From assembly GCF_013402795.1 (NCBI RefSeq), contig NZ_CP058595.1, positions 2,892,001-2,956,000 on the forward strand: a DNA stretch of 64,000 nucleotides. The letters are read 5' to 3'. The position numbers were made by a program, and so were the translations under genes. The stretch is from Costertonia aggregata. Its GTDB lineage: Bacteria; Bacteroidota; Bacteroidia; Flavobacteriales; Flavobacteriaceae. Shown here piece after piece: positions 25,807-34,929 of this stretch (its first letter is position 1; every line of letters starts with the position of its first letter). A model generated the notes under the pieces. It saw only the letters and a list, made by a program, of their open reading frames with translations, did no database searches and was not told the DNA's origin.

Positions 25807-27000
25807 ATGAATCTTCACGAATATCAAGGAAAACAAATTTTAGAAAGTTTTGGTGTGCGAATCCAACGTGGTATAGTTGCCCATAACGCCAAAGAGGCAG
25901 TTGATGCTGCAAAGCAACTTACCCAAGAGACCGGTACGGGTTGGCACGTGATAAAAGCACAAGTGCATGCGGGTGGCCGTGGCAAAGGCGGCGGTGTCAA
26001 GTTGGCCAAAAACTTGAAAGAAGTTGAGGAAATAGCAGGGAATATCATCGGGATGAACCTGATTACCCCACAGACCTCCGCAGAGGGTAAAAAAGTACAC
26101 CAGGTATTAGTGGCCGAAGATGTATACTATCCCGGCGATAGCGAGACCAATGAATTTTATATGTCGGTTTTGTTGAATCGTGGTACTGGTCGCAACATGA
26201 TTATGTATTCTACCGAAGGTGGAATGGATATCGAGGAAGTTGCCGAAAAGACTCCGCATTTGATATTTACCGAAGAAATAGATCCGGCTACCGGGCTTTT
26301 GGGATTTCAAGCACGAAAAATAGCTTTTAACCTTGGGTTGTCAGGAACAGCTTTCAAGGAAATGACAAAATTTGTCTCTGCATTGTACAAAGCATATGTT
26401 GAGAGCGATTCTAGCATGTTTGAAATAAACCCGGTTTTAAAAACATCGGACGATAAGATAATGGCCGTTGATGCCAAAGTTTCTATAGATGACAATGCCT
26501 TGTTCCGTAGAAAGCAATACGCTGAAATGCGGGATTTGAGGGAAGAAAACCCAATTGAAGTAGAAGCAGGCGCCCTGGGTTTAAATTATGTAGATTTGGA
26601 TGGTAATGTTGGCTGTTTGGTTAATGGTGCAGGTTTGGCCATGGCTACAATGGATTTGATTAAAATGGCTGGTGGGGATCCGGCAAACTTCTTGGACGTA
26701 GGAGGTACAGCCGATGCAAAACGGGTCGAGGAAGCCTTTCGTATTATTTTAAAGGATGAAGGTGTTAAAGCCATATTGGTAAATATATTTGGAGGTATTG
26801 TACGTTGCGATCGTGTCGCCAACGGTATTGTTGAAGCGTATAAGAACATGGGTGACGCTATAAAAGTTCCTATCATAGTCAGGTTGCAAGGCACCAATGC
26901 TGAAATAGCAAAAGAAATTATCGATAATTCTGGTTTGGCCGTTCATTCTGCGGTACAGTTTCAAGAGGCAGCCGATAAAGTAAAAGAGGTTTTGGGTTAG
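25807..27000 (+). CDS. sucC: Succinyl-CoA synthetase (ADP-forming) beta subunit
   Basis: 397 residues, full length. With the alpha subunit SucD it converts succinyl-CoA to succinate, producing ATP or GTP in the TCA cycle. An ATP-grasp domain covers about 1-235 (MNLHEYQGKQILESFGV, KAQVHAGGRGKGGGV, EINPVL). The C-terminal CoA-ligase domain carries GNVGCLVNGAGLAMATMD and VNIFGGIVRCD. sucD is not adjacent. The -7 element TATTTTTG lies at 25772-25779, and a very strong terminator follows at 27026-27066. Confidence 0.96.
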   Translation: MNLHEYQGKQILESFGVRIQRGIVAHNAKEAVDAAKQLTQETGTGWHVIKAQVHAGGRGKGGGVKLAKNLKEVEEIAGNIIGMNLITPQTSAEGKKVHQVLVAEDVYYPGDSETNEFYMSVLLNRGTGRNMIMYSTEGGMDIEEVAEKTPHLIFTEEIDPATGLLGFQARKIAFNLGLSGTAFKEMTKFVSALYKAYVESDSSMFEINPVLKTSDDKIMAVDAKVSIDDNALFRRKQYAEMRDLREENPIEVEAGALGLNYVDLDGNVGCLVNGAGLAMATMDLIKMAGGDPANFLDVGGTADAKRVEEAFRIILKDEGVKAILVNIFGGIVRCDRVANGIVEAYKNMGDAIKVPIIVRLQGTNAEIAKEIIDNSGLAVHSAVQFQEAADKVKEVLG

Positions 27001-27025
27001 GAAAAAGTTTACTCCTATTATATAT

Positions 27026-27066
27026 AATCAAAAAGGGTGGCGTTTAAAACGCCACCCTTTTTGATT
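27026..27066. terminator. Strong bidirectional terminator after sucC
   Basis: Two 20-nt arms (27026-27045 and 27047-27066) are perfectly complementary, with the core AAAAAGGGTGGCGTTT. The long A/T flanks make it work in either direction, for sucC and possibly for the convergent DUF1456 gene. Confidence 0.92.
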
Positions 27067-27158
27067 CACCCAAGACTTCTTTAACGGTATCAAAAATTAG
27101 TTTCAATACAAAAGACATTGTTTTAGGCTGATTTGATAGGGTTGCCAAATCTTAAGTT

Positions 27159-27539
27159 TTAATTCTGACCGGAACCCGGTTTTTTCTTGTTCTTGTATTT
27201 TACGTTCGTAATATCCGTATTCATTTTTTTTCGTTGCTGGGCCTTAAAAACCGTTTTTTGTTTTTTGCTGATGTTTGAATCTGTTGTTCTTGGCAGGGCA
27301 TCTCCCGGTTTTTTTGGATTTTCTTTTGTTCCTCTTAGGTGAATTACGAGACCGTTCAGAAAATTTCGAAGTATCTGGTCTCCACATTCCATGTATTTTG
27401 GATGGTCTTCTTTTCTGAAAAATGCACCGAGTTCACTTGTGGATATCTTAAAATCGACCAGCTTTAAAATTTCTACAATATCATCGTCCCTTAACATTAA
27501 GGCTACACGTAATTTTTTAAAAATATCATTATTGGTCAT
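27159..27539 (-). CDS. DUF1456 (YehS-like) protein
   Basis: 126 residues. The N-terminal 85 contain the two short helical repeats of DUF1456: NNDIFKKLRVALMLRDDDIVEIL and ISTSELGAFFRKEDHPKY, each with an R-x-L/F-x-x-D/E-type core. The C-terminal 40 residues are lysine-rich and probably disordered (KKQKTVFKAQQRKKM), which suggests nucleic-acid contact. Function is unknown; YehS of E. coli is also uncharacterised. It is divergent from hsp20 across a region rich in palindromes and convergent with sucC. Confidence 0.85.
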   Translation of the reverse strand: MTNNDIFKKLRVALMLRDDDIVEILKLVDFKISTSELGAFFRKEDHPKYMECGDQILRNFLNGLVIHLRGTKENPKKPGDALPRTTDSNISKKQKTVFKAQQRKKMNTDITNVKYKNKKKPGSGQN

Positions 27540-27593
27540 GTTCTAAAATTTTTCTGCAAGGTATTACAAATTCTTGTTCTATGGTCAAGGTTG

Positions 27594-27690
27594 ATATAGT
27601 TATGCTTTGACAACTATATTCTGCTGGTGTTATAGAAAAAATGACAAATAGTCATTTTTTTATCATATAGATATGACATAAAGTCTTATT
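27594..27690. promoter_or_regulatory. Cluster of palindromes upstream of hsp20
   Basis: Three dyads lie in 100 bp. ATATAGTT (27594-27601) faces AACTATAT (27612-27619). AAAAAATGAC (27636-27645) faces GTCATTTTTT (27651-27660). A related ATGAC-N5-GTCTT follows at 27673-27687, 32 bp after the previous ATGAC, next to TCATATAGATATGA (27663-27676). The ATGAC-N5-GTC repeats about three helical turns apart look like binding sites for a dimeric regulator of the stress gene. No CIRCE element (TTAGCACTC/GAGTGCTAA) is present. Confidence 0.45.
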
Positions 27691-27755
27691 TTTTCTATTG
27701 GAACAGCTTTTGCCATATGTAAAGCAAATAAAAGTTTAACAATAATATTAGTATT

Positions 27756-28181
27756 ATGAGTATAGTAAAAAGAAATAATTTGATGTTTCCTTCTTTGATG
27801 AATGAAATATTCAGCCCAGATTGGTTTGGTGGAACCGAGAATTTGAACAGAACCTCTCCTGCCGTAAATATTAAGGAGAACGAAAAAGAATTTGAGTTGG
27901 AAATGGCAATCCCTGGAGGAAAGAAAGAAGACTTTAATATTGAGGTGGACAATGATTTGTTGACGGTTTCTTCGGAAAATAAATCCGAGAATAAAGTATC
28001 AGAAGAGAACTATACCCGAAGAGAATTTAGTTACACTTCTTTTAAAAGGTCGTTTACCTTGCCTGAAACTATTGATGTGGACAAAATTGATGCTACTTAT
28101 GATGATGGTGTGTTAAGGTTTGTCTTGCCAAAAAAGGAAGAAGCATTACCAAAACCCAAAAGAATGATAGAACTGTCCTAA
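27756..28181 (+). CDS. Small heat-shock protein, Hsp20/alpha-crystallin family
   Basis: 141 residues: a short N-terminal arm (MSIVKRNNLMFPSLMNEIFS), the alpha-crystallin domain from about 30 to 130 (PAVNIKENEKEFELEMAIPG, then the A-x-x-x-n-GvL-like DATYDDGVLRFVLPKKE) and a short C-terminal tail. It is an ATP-independent holdase that keeps denatured proteins soluble. It is a single gene with a palindrome-rich upstream region and a terminator immediately downstream, consistent with independent stress-induced transcription. Confidence 0.93.
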   Translation: MSIVKRNNLMFPSLMNEIFSPDWFGGTENLNRTSPAVNIKENEKEFELEMAIPGGKKEDFNIEVDNDLLTVSSENKSENKVSEENYTRREFSYTSFKRSFTLPETIDVDKIDATYDDGVLRFVLPKKEEALPKPKRMIELS

Positions 28182-28257
28182 AACTTGGGCATTAAAAAAT
28201 TATGAACAGCTCGTTCATGAGTTTTCATAATGGTTGGTTTGTTTAGTTGGTTAGTTG

Positions 28258-28290
28258 AAAAGCATCCTGATTGTTCAGGGTGCTTTTTTA
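28258..28290 (+). terminator. Rho-independent terminator of hsp20
   Basis: AAAAGCATCCTGA (28258-28270) pairs with TCAGGGTGCTTTT (28275-28287), with one wobble, around TTGT; T residues continue. Its right arm overlaps the 3' end of the convergent M20 peptidase gene. Confidence 0.85.
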
Positions 28291-29820
28291 TTTGGGGATG
28301 GGCTCGTCTAAAATGGCAAGACAGGTAATTATGCCCTCAAGAAAATTTCCCAAGCGAATATTCTCATTGGGGCTGTGTATGTTGTTATCCGGATTGGGAA
28401 TGCGTATTGATACTGCAGGAACATTTAATGTGTTGATAAAAGGGGCCATGGGTTGAGAGCCTCCGGTAGTTCGCATGTTAACGATATTGTTGCCAAAAAC
28501 CTTATGTAATGCCTTATTCAAAAAATTACCGATGGGCGAATCCATAGGGGTTCGAAAAGGTTTTGAGCCGATTTTATAGGTGAAAGACGCCAGTTTGGGA
28601 TAAATGGCCCTTTCTTTATCCGAGGGAATGGAGTCTACTAAATGATATCCATTTTCTTTGATGTAGGTTTTTAGGAGTTCCATAAGTCTTCTCCCATCGG
28701 ATTCGGGTACTAGACGCATATCAATTTCCGTAAGTACTTCGGAGGGGATTATGGTTCTAACTTTGTCCCCGACCCAACCAGATCGTAACCCTCTTATGTT
28801 CAATGAAGGATATTGCAGGGATTCCTGATAATTTACCCCTACTTGGTCTTGTACAGCAATACCAAGTCGTTTTCGTATACTGTCCAAATTTTCCGGGACT
28901 TTTTGAAGTAGTGCCTTTTCTTTTTTTGTAATGGTTATTCCGTCATAAAAACCGGGAATGGTCACTCTTCCCGTATCGTCTTTTAGTCCGGAGATAAGTT
29001 TTGCGGCCTGGAATACGGGATTTGGGGCAAAATTACCATACTGTCCACTATGCAAAGGGTAATGGGCGCCAAAAACCTTTAGTTTGGCGGTGGCTATTCC
29101 CCTTGCGCCGTAGGTAAGCGTAGGTAGGTTGGATAGGTGTCTTGTGCCGTCCATAACAAAAAGCATATCGGCGGCGAATAGATCGCTTTGCGATGCAACT
29201 GTAGCGGGTAAATGGGGAGAGCCCATTTCCTCCTGAAAATCCATAATGACTTTAATGTTATAAAGTGGCTTTGTATTTGCGGCATCCAAAATTTCAAGTG
29301 CGGTTATAAATGCCATTGCCGGGCCTTTGGAATCAGAGGCGGAACGTGCAAAAATTCACCAATCGGGATCAAATTCGGTTTGTAATCTATCAAAATCGAT
29401 AATCTCCCAAGTGCTGTTTTTGTTCGCTTTCAAAACGGGGACAAATGGATTTGCCTGATTCCATTTTGAGGTGTCAACGGGTTGTCCGTCAATTTGAAGA
29501 TAAAAGAGAACGGTCTTTTTTTTAGCGCTGATTTTTTTCTCCGCAAAAAGTAAGGGCGCTCCTTTGGTCTTTAGGATTTTGGTGTCAAATTTTAATTTTG
29601 AAAAAACGGAATCACACCATTTTAAATTATTTTTAACTTGGATAGGGTAGTGGCCATCGTTTGGTATTTTAAGAAAATCATTGAAGTTCTCTAAAGCTTC
29701 AGGAAGTTTTTCTTTGGCTAAAATTTTAATTTTTGAGGCTGATAAAGATTGCGAATTTCCTATGTGGATAAATGAAGTGAAGAGTGCAAAAAATAAAAAT
29801 GATTTTAGCATAAAATTCAA
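28288..29820 (-). pseudogene. M20-family metallopeptidase interrupted by one in-frame TGA
   Basis: Both parts are in the same reading frame. Residues 1-154 start at 29820 with a signal peptide. A TGA at 29358-29356 then interrupts, and the frame continues for 355 codons to 28288. Around the stop the frame reads DPDW-stop-IFARSASDSKGP, where relatives have an Arg codon (CGA to TGA would explain it). Past the stop the protein is intact: bridging Asp in SASDSKGP, catalytic/metal Glu pair in FQEEMGS, dimerisation domain, and the late His in NNIHSPNEN. The first metal ligand also looks unusual: LFYLQIDGQPVD has Gln109 where many M20 enzymes have His. It is either a recent pseudogene, a read-through gene or an assembly error. 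Confidence 0.8.
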
Positions 29821-29831
29821 TGTTTTTTCAA

Positions 29832-29849
29832 TTTTAGACTAATCTAAAA
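29832..29849. promoter_or_regulatory. Perfect-type palindromic operator (DtxR-like box)
   Basis: TTTTAGACTAATCTAAAA is symmetric at 16 of 18 positions and lies 12 bp upstream of the M20 peptidase ATG. The TTAG-N6-CTAA core has the same spacing as the DtxR/IdeR core TTAGGTTAGCCTAA. Related degenerate copies occur at both iron-uptake loci in this window. The regulator itself is not in the window. Confidence 0.6.
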
Positions 29850-29970
29850 ATAAATGTAAAAAATTGTTTTCCAAGGTATAAATGCATTTTACTTAAACTG
29901 ATACTGTGTATTTGTATTTTTTTGGGAAAACAATTATACCATCTGTCCTAAATATAGTTTTTTTATACAT

Positions 29971-31959
29971 TCAATCTTGTTTTTGAAGTACTTTTATTTC
30001 ATCACGTAACTTAGCGGCCTGCATAAAATCCAACTCCTTAGCAGCTTTCTCCATAGCCTTCCTTTTTTCACGGATCATTTTTTCGATTTGATCTTTGGTC
30101 ATGTATTCCAACTCAGGTTCTGCAGCACGTAATTCTTCCTTTTCAAAGTGATATGTAGATACGGAGTTTTTGGACAAGACGTTGTCCAAACTCTTGTTCA
30201 AGGCCGTCGGCGTGATATTGTTTACTGTATTGTAAGTAATTTGTTTTTCTCTACGATAATTGGTTTCATCAATGGTTTTTTGCATACTGTCCGTTATTTT
30301 ATCGGCATACATGATTGCTTTGCCGTTCAGATGTCTGGCTGCCCTTCCCACGGTTTGCGTCAATGATCTGTTGCTTCTTAAAAAACCTTCTTTATCGGCA
30401 TCTATTATGGCGACCAATGACACCTCGGGTAGATCTAATCCTTCCCTTAATAAATTTACACCTATCAAAACATCAAAAATACCTTTTCTAAGGTCCTGCA
30501 TAATTTCTACCCGTTCCAAGGTATCCACATCGCTATGTATGTAGCGACACCTAATATTGATTCGTGTCAAGTATTTTGCCAATTCTTCCGCCATTCTTTT
30601 GGTCAAGGTCGTCACCAAGGTCCGTTCATCTTTTTCGACCCTTTGCTGAATTTCTTCGACCAGATCGTCAATTTGATTGAGACTGGGTCTGACCTCGATA
30701 ATGGGGTCCAACAGACCTGTTGGGCGAATAACCTGCTCCACATATACGCCTTGGCTCAATTCCAGTTCATAATCAGCCGGTGTGGCACTCACATACAGTA
30801 CCTGATTTTGTAAAGCTTCAAATTCCTCAAACTTTAAAGGCCTATTGTCCATGGCTGCTGGTAACCTAAAACCGTATTCTACCAGATTCTCTTTGCGCGA
30901 TCTATCGCCGCCATACATGGCATGTACTTGGGGAATGGTAACATGGCTTTCATCGATTACCATTAAATAATCGTTGGGAAAGTAGTCCAATAAACAAAAG
31001 GGCCGTGTTCCGGGTTCTCGCCCGTCCAGATATCTTGAATAATTCTCGATACCGGAACAATACCCAAGCTCACGTATCATTTCGAGGTCAAAATTGGTAC
31101 GTTCTTCAAGTCTTTTAGCTTCTAACGGTTTTCCTATTTCTTTAAAATAATCTATCTGATGAACCAAGTCATCCTGAATTTGATGAATGGCGTTTTGGAG
31201 TACATCGGGTGAGGTAACGAACATATTCGCCGGATATATGTTCAGGTTCTCATAAACCTCCAAGACCGTATTGTTGAACGGGTCAAAAGCTTCTATTTCC
31301 TCTATCTCATCGCCAGAAAAATGAATCCTAAACGCATGGTCTGCATAGCTTGGAAAAACATCTACGACATCTCCCTTTACCCTAAAGTTCCCGTTCCTAA
31401 AATCTACCGTAGTCCTTGAATACAGGCTCTGTACCAATTGATGTAGAAATTTGGTTCGTGAAATAATCTGGTCTTTTTGTATGTGTATCACATTTTTTTG
31501 AAATTCTACGGGGTTCCCGATACCGTATAAACAAGAAACTGATGCAATGACCAAAACATCCCTTCTTCCAGAAAGCAGGGAAGAGGTAGCGCTTAAACGT
31601 AGCTTTTCAATATCCTCATTGATGGAGAGATCTTTTTCGATATACGTGCCACTTGTGGGAATATATGCTTCGGGTTGATAGTAATCATAGTAGGAAACGA
31701 AATATTCAACCGCATTTTCAGGAAAAAATTGTTTGAACTCCGAATATAACTGCGCCGCAAGTGTTTTGTTATGCGCCAAGACCAAAGTAGGTTTTTGCAC
31801 ACTTTCCACAACATTGGCCACGGTAAAAGTTTTCCCTGAGCCTGTGACTCCCAGTAAGGTTTGATACCTTTCGTTGGCATTTATACCATCGACCAATTGT
31901 TTTATGGCTTGGGGCTGATCGCCAGTTGGTTTAAACTCGGAAACTACTTTAAACTTCAT
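29971..31959 (-). CDS. uvrB: Excinuclease ABC subunit B
   Basis: 662 residues, the usual length. It is the damage-verifying helicase-like subunit of nucleotide excision repair. Motifs: Walker A GVTGSGKTFT near residue 40, the beta-hairpin region with YYDYYQPEAYIP, DESHVTIP (Walker B-like), helicase motifs V-VI (LREGLDLPEVSLV, QTVGRAARH) and a C-terminal UVR motif (MEKAAKELDFMQAAKLRDEI) that contacts UvrA/UvrC. It stands alone with no uvrA or uvrC nearby. Confidence 0.97.
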   Translation of the reverse strand: MKFKVVSEFKPTGDQPQAIKQLVDGINANERYQTLLGVTGSGKTFTVANVVESVQKPTLVLAHNKTLAAQLYSEFKQFFPENAVEYFVSYYDYYQPEAYIPTSGTYIEKDLSINEDIEKLRLSATSSLLSGRRDVLVIASVSCLYGIGNPVEFQKNVIHIQKDQIISRTKFLHQLVQSLYSRTTVDFRNGNFRVKGDVVDVFPSYADHAFRIHFSGDEIEEIEAFDPFNNTVLEVYENLNIYPANMFVTSPDVLQNAIHQIQDDLVHQIDYFKEIGKPLEAKRLEERTNFDLEMIRELGYCSGIENYSRYLDGREPGTRPFCLLDYFPNDYLMVIDESHVTIPQVHAMYGGDRSRKENLVEYGFRLPAAMDNRPLKFEEFEALQNQVLYVSATPADYELELSQGVYVEQVIRPTGLLDPIIEVRPSLNQIDDLVEEIQQRVEKDERTLVTTLTKRMAEELAKYLTRINIRCRYIHSDVDTLERVEIMQDLRKGIFDVLIGVNLLREGLDLPEVSLVAIIDADKEGFLRSNRSLTQTVGRAARHLNGKAIMYADKITDSMQKTIDETNYRREKQITYNTVNNITPTALNKSLDNVLSKNSVSTYHFEKEELRAAEPELEYMTKDQIEKMIREKRKAMEKAAKELDFMQAAKLRDEIKVLQKQD

Positions 31960-32032
31960 GCAATAAAGTTACGAAAGTAGGCTGTTATGAAATTGTCGTA
32001 TTGTATTTTTTTTGATTGTTCTAAATACAAAA

Positions 32033-32069
32033 AAAAGGCTTTATATGATGTATACATATAAAACCTTTT
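32033..32069 (-). terminator. Terminator of the M48 peptidase gene
   Basis: AAAAGGCTTTATATG (32033-32047) pairs with CATATAAAACCTTTT (32055-32069), with one mismatch. On the - strand the hairpin is followed by a T run. It lies 22 bp after the M48 stop. Confidence 0.7.
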
Positions 32070-32090
32070 ACCTATATAAAATCGTAATAC

Positions 32091-32858
32091 TTATTTTTTT
32101 GAATCTTGTTCCTCGGCCCATTTTTTGGCTCGTGCCGATCTTTTGGCAGACCCAGGATGGGATGATGTAAGGGAACCTTTACCGCCATCTTCGCTTAAGT
32201 CGGCCAATTTTTGAAATGCACCTGCCATGGCGTGATAATTGTACCCTTTTTCTACCAAAAACTTAAAACCATATTCATCAGACGCAGATTCATTGGATTG
32301 TGAAAACTGGGCATTTGCAACGGTTTCCACAAAGTTCCCGATTTCCTCATCGGCCAATACTTTTCCGGCACCGGTATTGGCCACTGCCAAATCTTTCGCT
32401 GCAGAAATACTGTAAGCGGATTGGTACCTTTTTTTGGAATGTCCCAATTTCACATGCCCGATTTCATGGCCGATCACACTTAGTATTTCGTCGTCGGTCA
32501 TCAAATCCATTAGTCCGGCCATAACCCGTACGCTCCCATCGGGAGTGGCAAAGGCGTTAACGTCTACGACACGGTACACTTTAAAGTTTAGGTCAAGGCC
32601 ATCTTCGTTTTCCAGTCCTTCAACAAGTTTTGACAATCGGTCCGCATAAGGATCCCCTGCTTCGGCGACAGGATTGTTTTCATCCATCCATTGAACGGAT
32701 TGTAGGGATAATACTGCCATATCCTCATCGGACAGCGTAGCTGCTTTGACCAATTTTTTACCGGCATCTATATTGCCTTTTTTAGCCAGTTTTCCAAATT
32801 GGGCCTGTGTATTAATGGCCAAGGAAAAAAACAAGAATAATAGTAGTGATTGTTTCAT
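32091..32858 (-). CDS. Secreted M48-family zinc metallopeptidase
   Basis: 255 residues with a signal peptide ending NTQAQ. The zinc site is clear: HEIGHVKLGH (HExxH) and, about 60 residues later, ESASDEYGFKFL supplying the third ligand Glu. The preceding NAFATPDGSVRVMAGLMDLM strand is typical of M48 (Oma1/HtpX/BepA) proteases. It is soluble and periplasmic or exported rather than membrane bound, and probably takes part in envelope protein quality control. The -7 element TATTTTTG is at 32917-32910 on this strand. It is a single gene. Confidence 0.92.
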   Translation of the reverse strand: MKQSLLLFLFFSLAINTQAQFGKLAKKGNIDAGKKLVKAATLSDEDMAVLSLQSVQWMDENNPVAEAGDPYADRLSKLVEGLENEDGLDLNFKVYRVVDVNAFATPDGSVRVMAGLMDLMTDDEILSVIGHEIGHVKLGHSKKRYQSAYSISAAKDLAVANTGAGKVLADEEIGNFVETVANAQFSQSNESASDEYGFKFLVEKGYNYHAMAGAFQKLADLSEDGGKGSLTSSHPGSAKRSARAKKWAEEQDSKK

Positions 32859-32965
32859 GATGGAGAGTGTTTGTGATTAAAACATTTATTTTTATGTACG
32901 ATTCTGAAACAAAAATAGATGTTAGCCACTTTATTCCAATACCCTGTATACAGTGAATTTTATCT

Positions 32966-34702
32966 CTATCGTTTAAGCGTGAAATGCCCACTTATCTCCT
33001 TATTGTTTTCGTCTATGGCCAAAAACCAGTAATCCGATGCAGGCATTGGCCTGCCATTGAATGTACCGTCCCAACCTTGGGACTGTTCATCAATTTCTTT
33101 CAGCAAAGTGCCATACCTGTCAAATATTCGTATGGTAGATATGATAACATCCGGATTGGTGGGGGGCGGTATAAATTGCCACAGATCATTGTTGGTATCG
33201 CCATTGGGAGTGAAAAATTTTGGAAAACCTTCAACTGTCAAGTCAGGTTCAAAAGTTTCTTGGTCTATACCACATCCATTTTTATCCCTCGCATAAACAG
33301 TTAGGGAACCCAAGGTTACATTATTGAATACGTTACTATCCTGATAAGGCCCGTTTATGTCATTCAAAGAAAATTCGTAATTGCCTTCGCCGCTCACCTG
33401 AACCGTTATTGTAGGGATATTGTTTTGATTTGAAAAATTTAAGGCCGTTATCGTTGGGGATTCTGATGCCACTACACTGAACTCTTTACTGGTAGGACAT
33501 TCTATGGTGTTACCGAACTGTGATACGGTATTGAAAACTTCGTACCTATAATTTCCTTGTTCTGTGAATGATACCTCCCGATTGCTTGAAATTAAGGTTT
33601 CGGAACCATCGGTATTTATTCTAAACCAGCGATATCCTTCGGCATCATCGGGAGAATTGTATATTGTTGGGCTTTCGTCAAGACATATGCCGATTGCATC
33701 GGGCAGAACAGTTTCGGGATTCAATATGACCAAATCGCCTGATACGACGTCAAAAAAGGGACCGCATCCCAATAGCGTGGAAAAAGACTCTTGACCACAA
33801 CCAATAGCTTCCCCAGCATCATTAAAGGGTATAATGCGTATAAAAAAAGTTCGATTTGGATCAAAGTCCAAAACAAAGGTCGAATTGGTAGAAAAAATTA
33901 CATTGTCCAATATATCACCATTTACAGGAGATGTACCAATAGTGACCCTGTACCCTGTAGCTCCGGGAATATCGGTCCATTCCAAGAGTGGAGTGAGAGG
34001 CACATTTGTGGCACCATTTATTGGGCTGATCATAGTAGCGCAATTCGGTAAAGCAGCTGCTATACCCGTGATAAAAGTTTCTTCAATGCAAATATTTGGA
34101 GGATTGTTATCGTTGTAGGGGACAATCGTCACGTAAATTGGTGTTGATGGTGGTAAATCTGATGGTGGATTGTAGAAAAGTGAATTTCCTACATCTAAAT
34201 TGTTTGCAATTTCGGTTCCTCCCGGAGAGGTTCCTACATTTATTCTATACCCCGTTGCAGATATAGCATAGTCCCAAGAAATGTTGGTAGCTACATTTAC
34301 ACCAATTGCTCCATTAACCGGATTATTGATTCTGGTACATGGCGGGGGTATGGTAATATCCTCGGTCCTAAAAGAACCTATATTGCAGGTGACATCAGGT
34401 ATGCTGTTAAAAAAATCCAATATCACCGTCACATACAACAATGTATTATCAGGGAGTCCTAAAGGAGGCGTAAAGGTAGCAACATTACCTACTGAAACCC
34501 CGTTTGTTACATCGGTTCCTCCAGGAGATGTTCCGATAGAGATCCTGTAATTTGGTACACCTGTAACCGCATCCCAAGAAATGGCTGTTGTCACCGGAAC
34601 ATTCGTTGCGCCATTGAGAGGGTCAACTAGACTTGGACAGGATTGTCCAAAGGCCATAAAGCCAGAGAATAATAAAATTATGTACGGTAACCTCTTTAAC
34701 AT
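32966..34702 (-). CDS. T9SS type B cargo with fibronectin-like repeats
   Basis: 578 residues from ATG 34702. Signal peptide 1-19, then three related domains of about 95 residues, each opening with NPxNGAxxVPxxTxxxW and containing YRIxIGTSPGGT and a YVTVxxxxD strand. These are fibronectin type III-like modules. A cysteine-containing Ig-like stretch follows, then the C-terminal gliding-motility/T9SS type B sorting domain (FTPNGDTNNDLWQF, FDRYGTLLKEI, WDGTFNGRPMPASDYWF, ending GHFTLKR). It is exported by the type IX system and probably displayed on the surface, perhaps as an adhesin. The ligand is unknown. Confidence 0.9.
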   Translation of the reverse strand: MLKRLPYIILLFSGFMAFGQSCPSLVDPLNGATNVPVTTAISWDAVTGVPNYRISIGTSPGGTDVTNGVSVGNVATFTPPLGLPDNTLLYVTVILDFFNSIPDVTCNIGSFRTEDITIPPPCTRINNPVNGAIGVNVATNISWDYAISATGYRINVGTSPGGTEIANNLDVGNSLFYNPPSDLPPSTPIYVTIVPYNDNNPPNICIEETFITGIAAALPNCATMISPINGATNVPLTPLLEWTDIPGATGYRVTIGTSPVNGDILDNVIFSTNSTFVLDFDPNRTFFIRIIPFNDAGEAIGCGQESFSTLLGCGPFFDVVSGDLVILNPETVLPDAIGICLDESPTIYNSPDDAEGYRWFRINTDGSETLISSNREVSFTEQGNYRYEVFNTVSQFGNTIECPTSKEFSVVASESPTITALNFSNQNNIPTITVQVSGEGNYEFSLNDINGPYQDSNVFNNVTLGSLTVYARDKNGCGIDQETFEPDLTVEGFPKFFTPNGDTNNDLWQFIPPPTNPDVIISTIRIFDRYGTLLKEIDEQSQGWDGTFNGRPMPASDYWFLAIDENNKEISGHFTLKR

Positions 34703-34757
34703 TTTCCGATTCAAAAGCAAATGAATATAGAAAATGAATTTTCTTCCTCCAACTCAT

Positions 34758-34915
34758 TTAACGTTTTAAGGTAAAGCCACCATAAAATACATTATTATTT
34801 TCAGGGATGGCTTTTATTAGACCAGCAGTGGTATTCAGTCTTCCCGTTACTATGGCTTTGAAACAATACCGTTGGAGCCAAACAACAATTTGTTCAATAT
34901 TTGCCTAACACTATA
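34758..34915 (-). pseudogene. Possible remnant of a T9SS cargo C-terminus
   Basis: An open frame without a start codon ends VFYGGFTLKR at a TAA (34760-34758), echoing the GHFTLKR end of the neighbouring T9SS cargo gene immediately downstream. It may be the decayed tail of a former paralogue between the cargo gene and the ABC transporter. The similarity is short, the upstream residues show no sorting-domain motifs, and coincidence is quite possible. Confidence 0.2.
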
Positions 34916-34929
34916 TGCAAATCAAGATA

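Noticed and set aside
27594-27690. CIRCE/HrcA element upstream of hsp20
   Set aside because: No TTAGCACTC-N9-GAGTGCTAA sequence is present; the dyads there are different.
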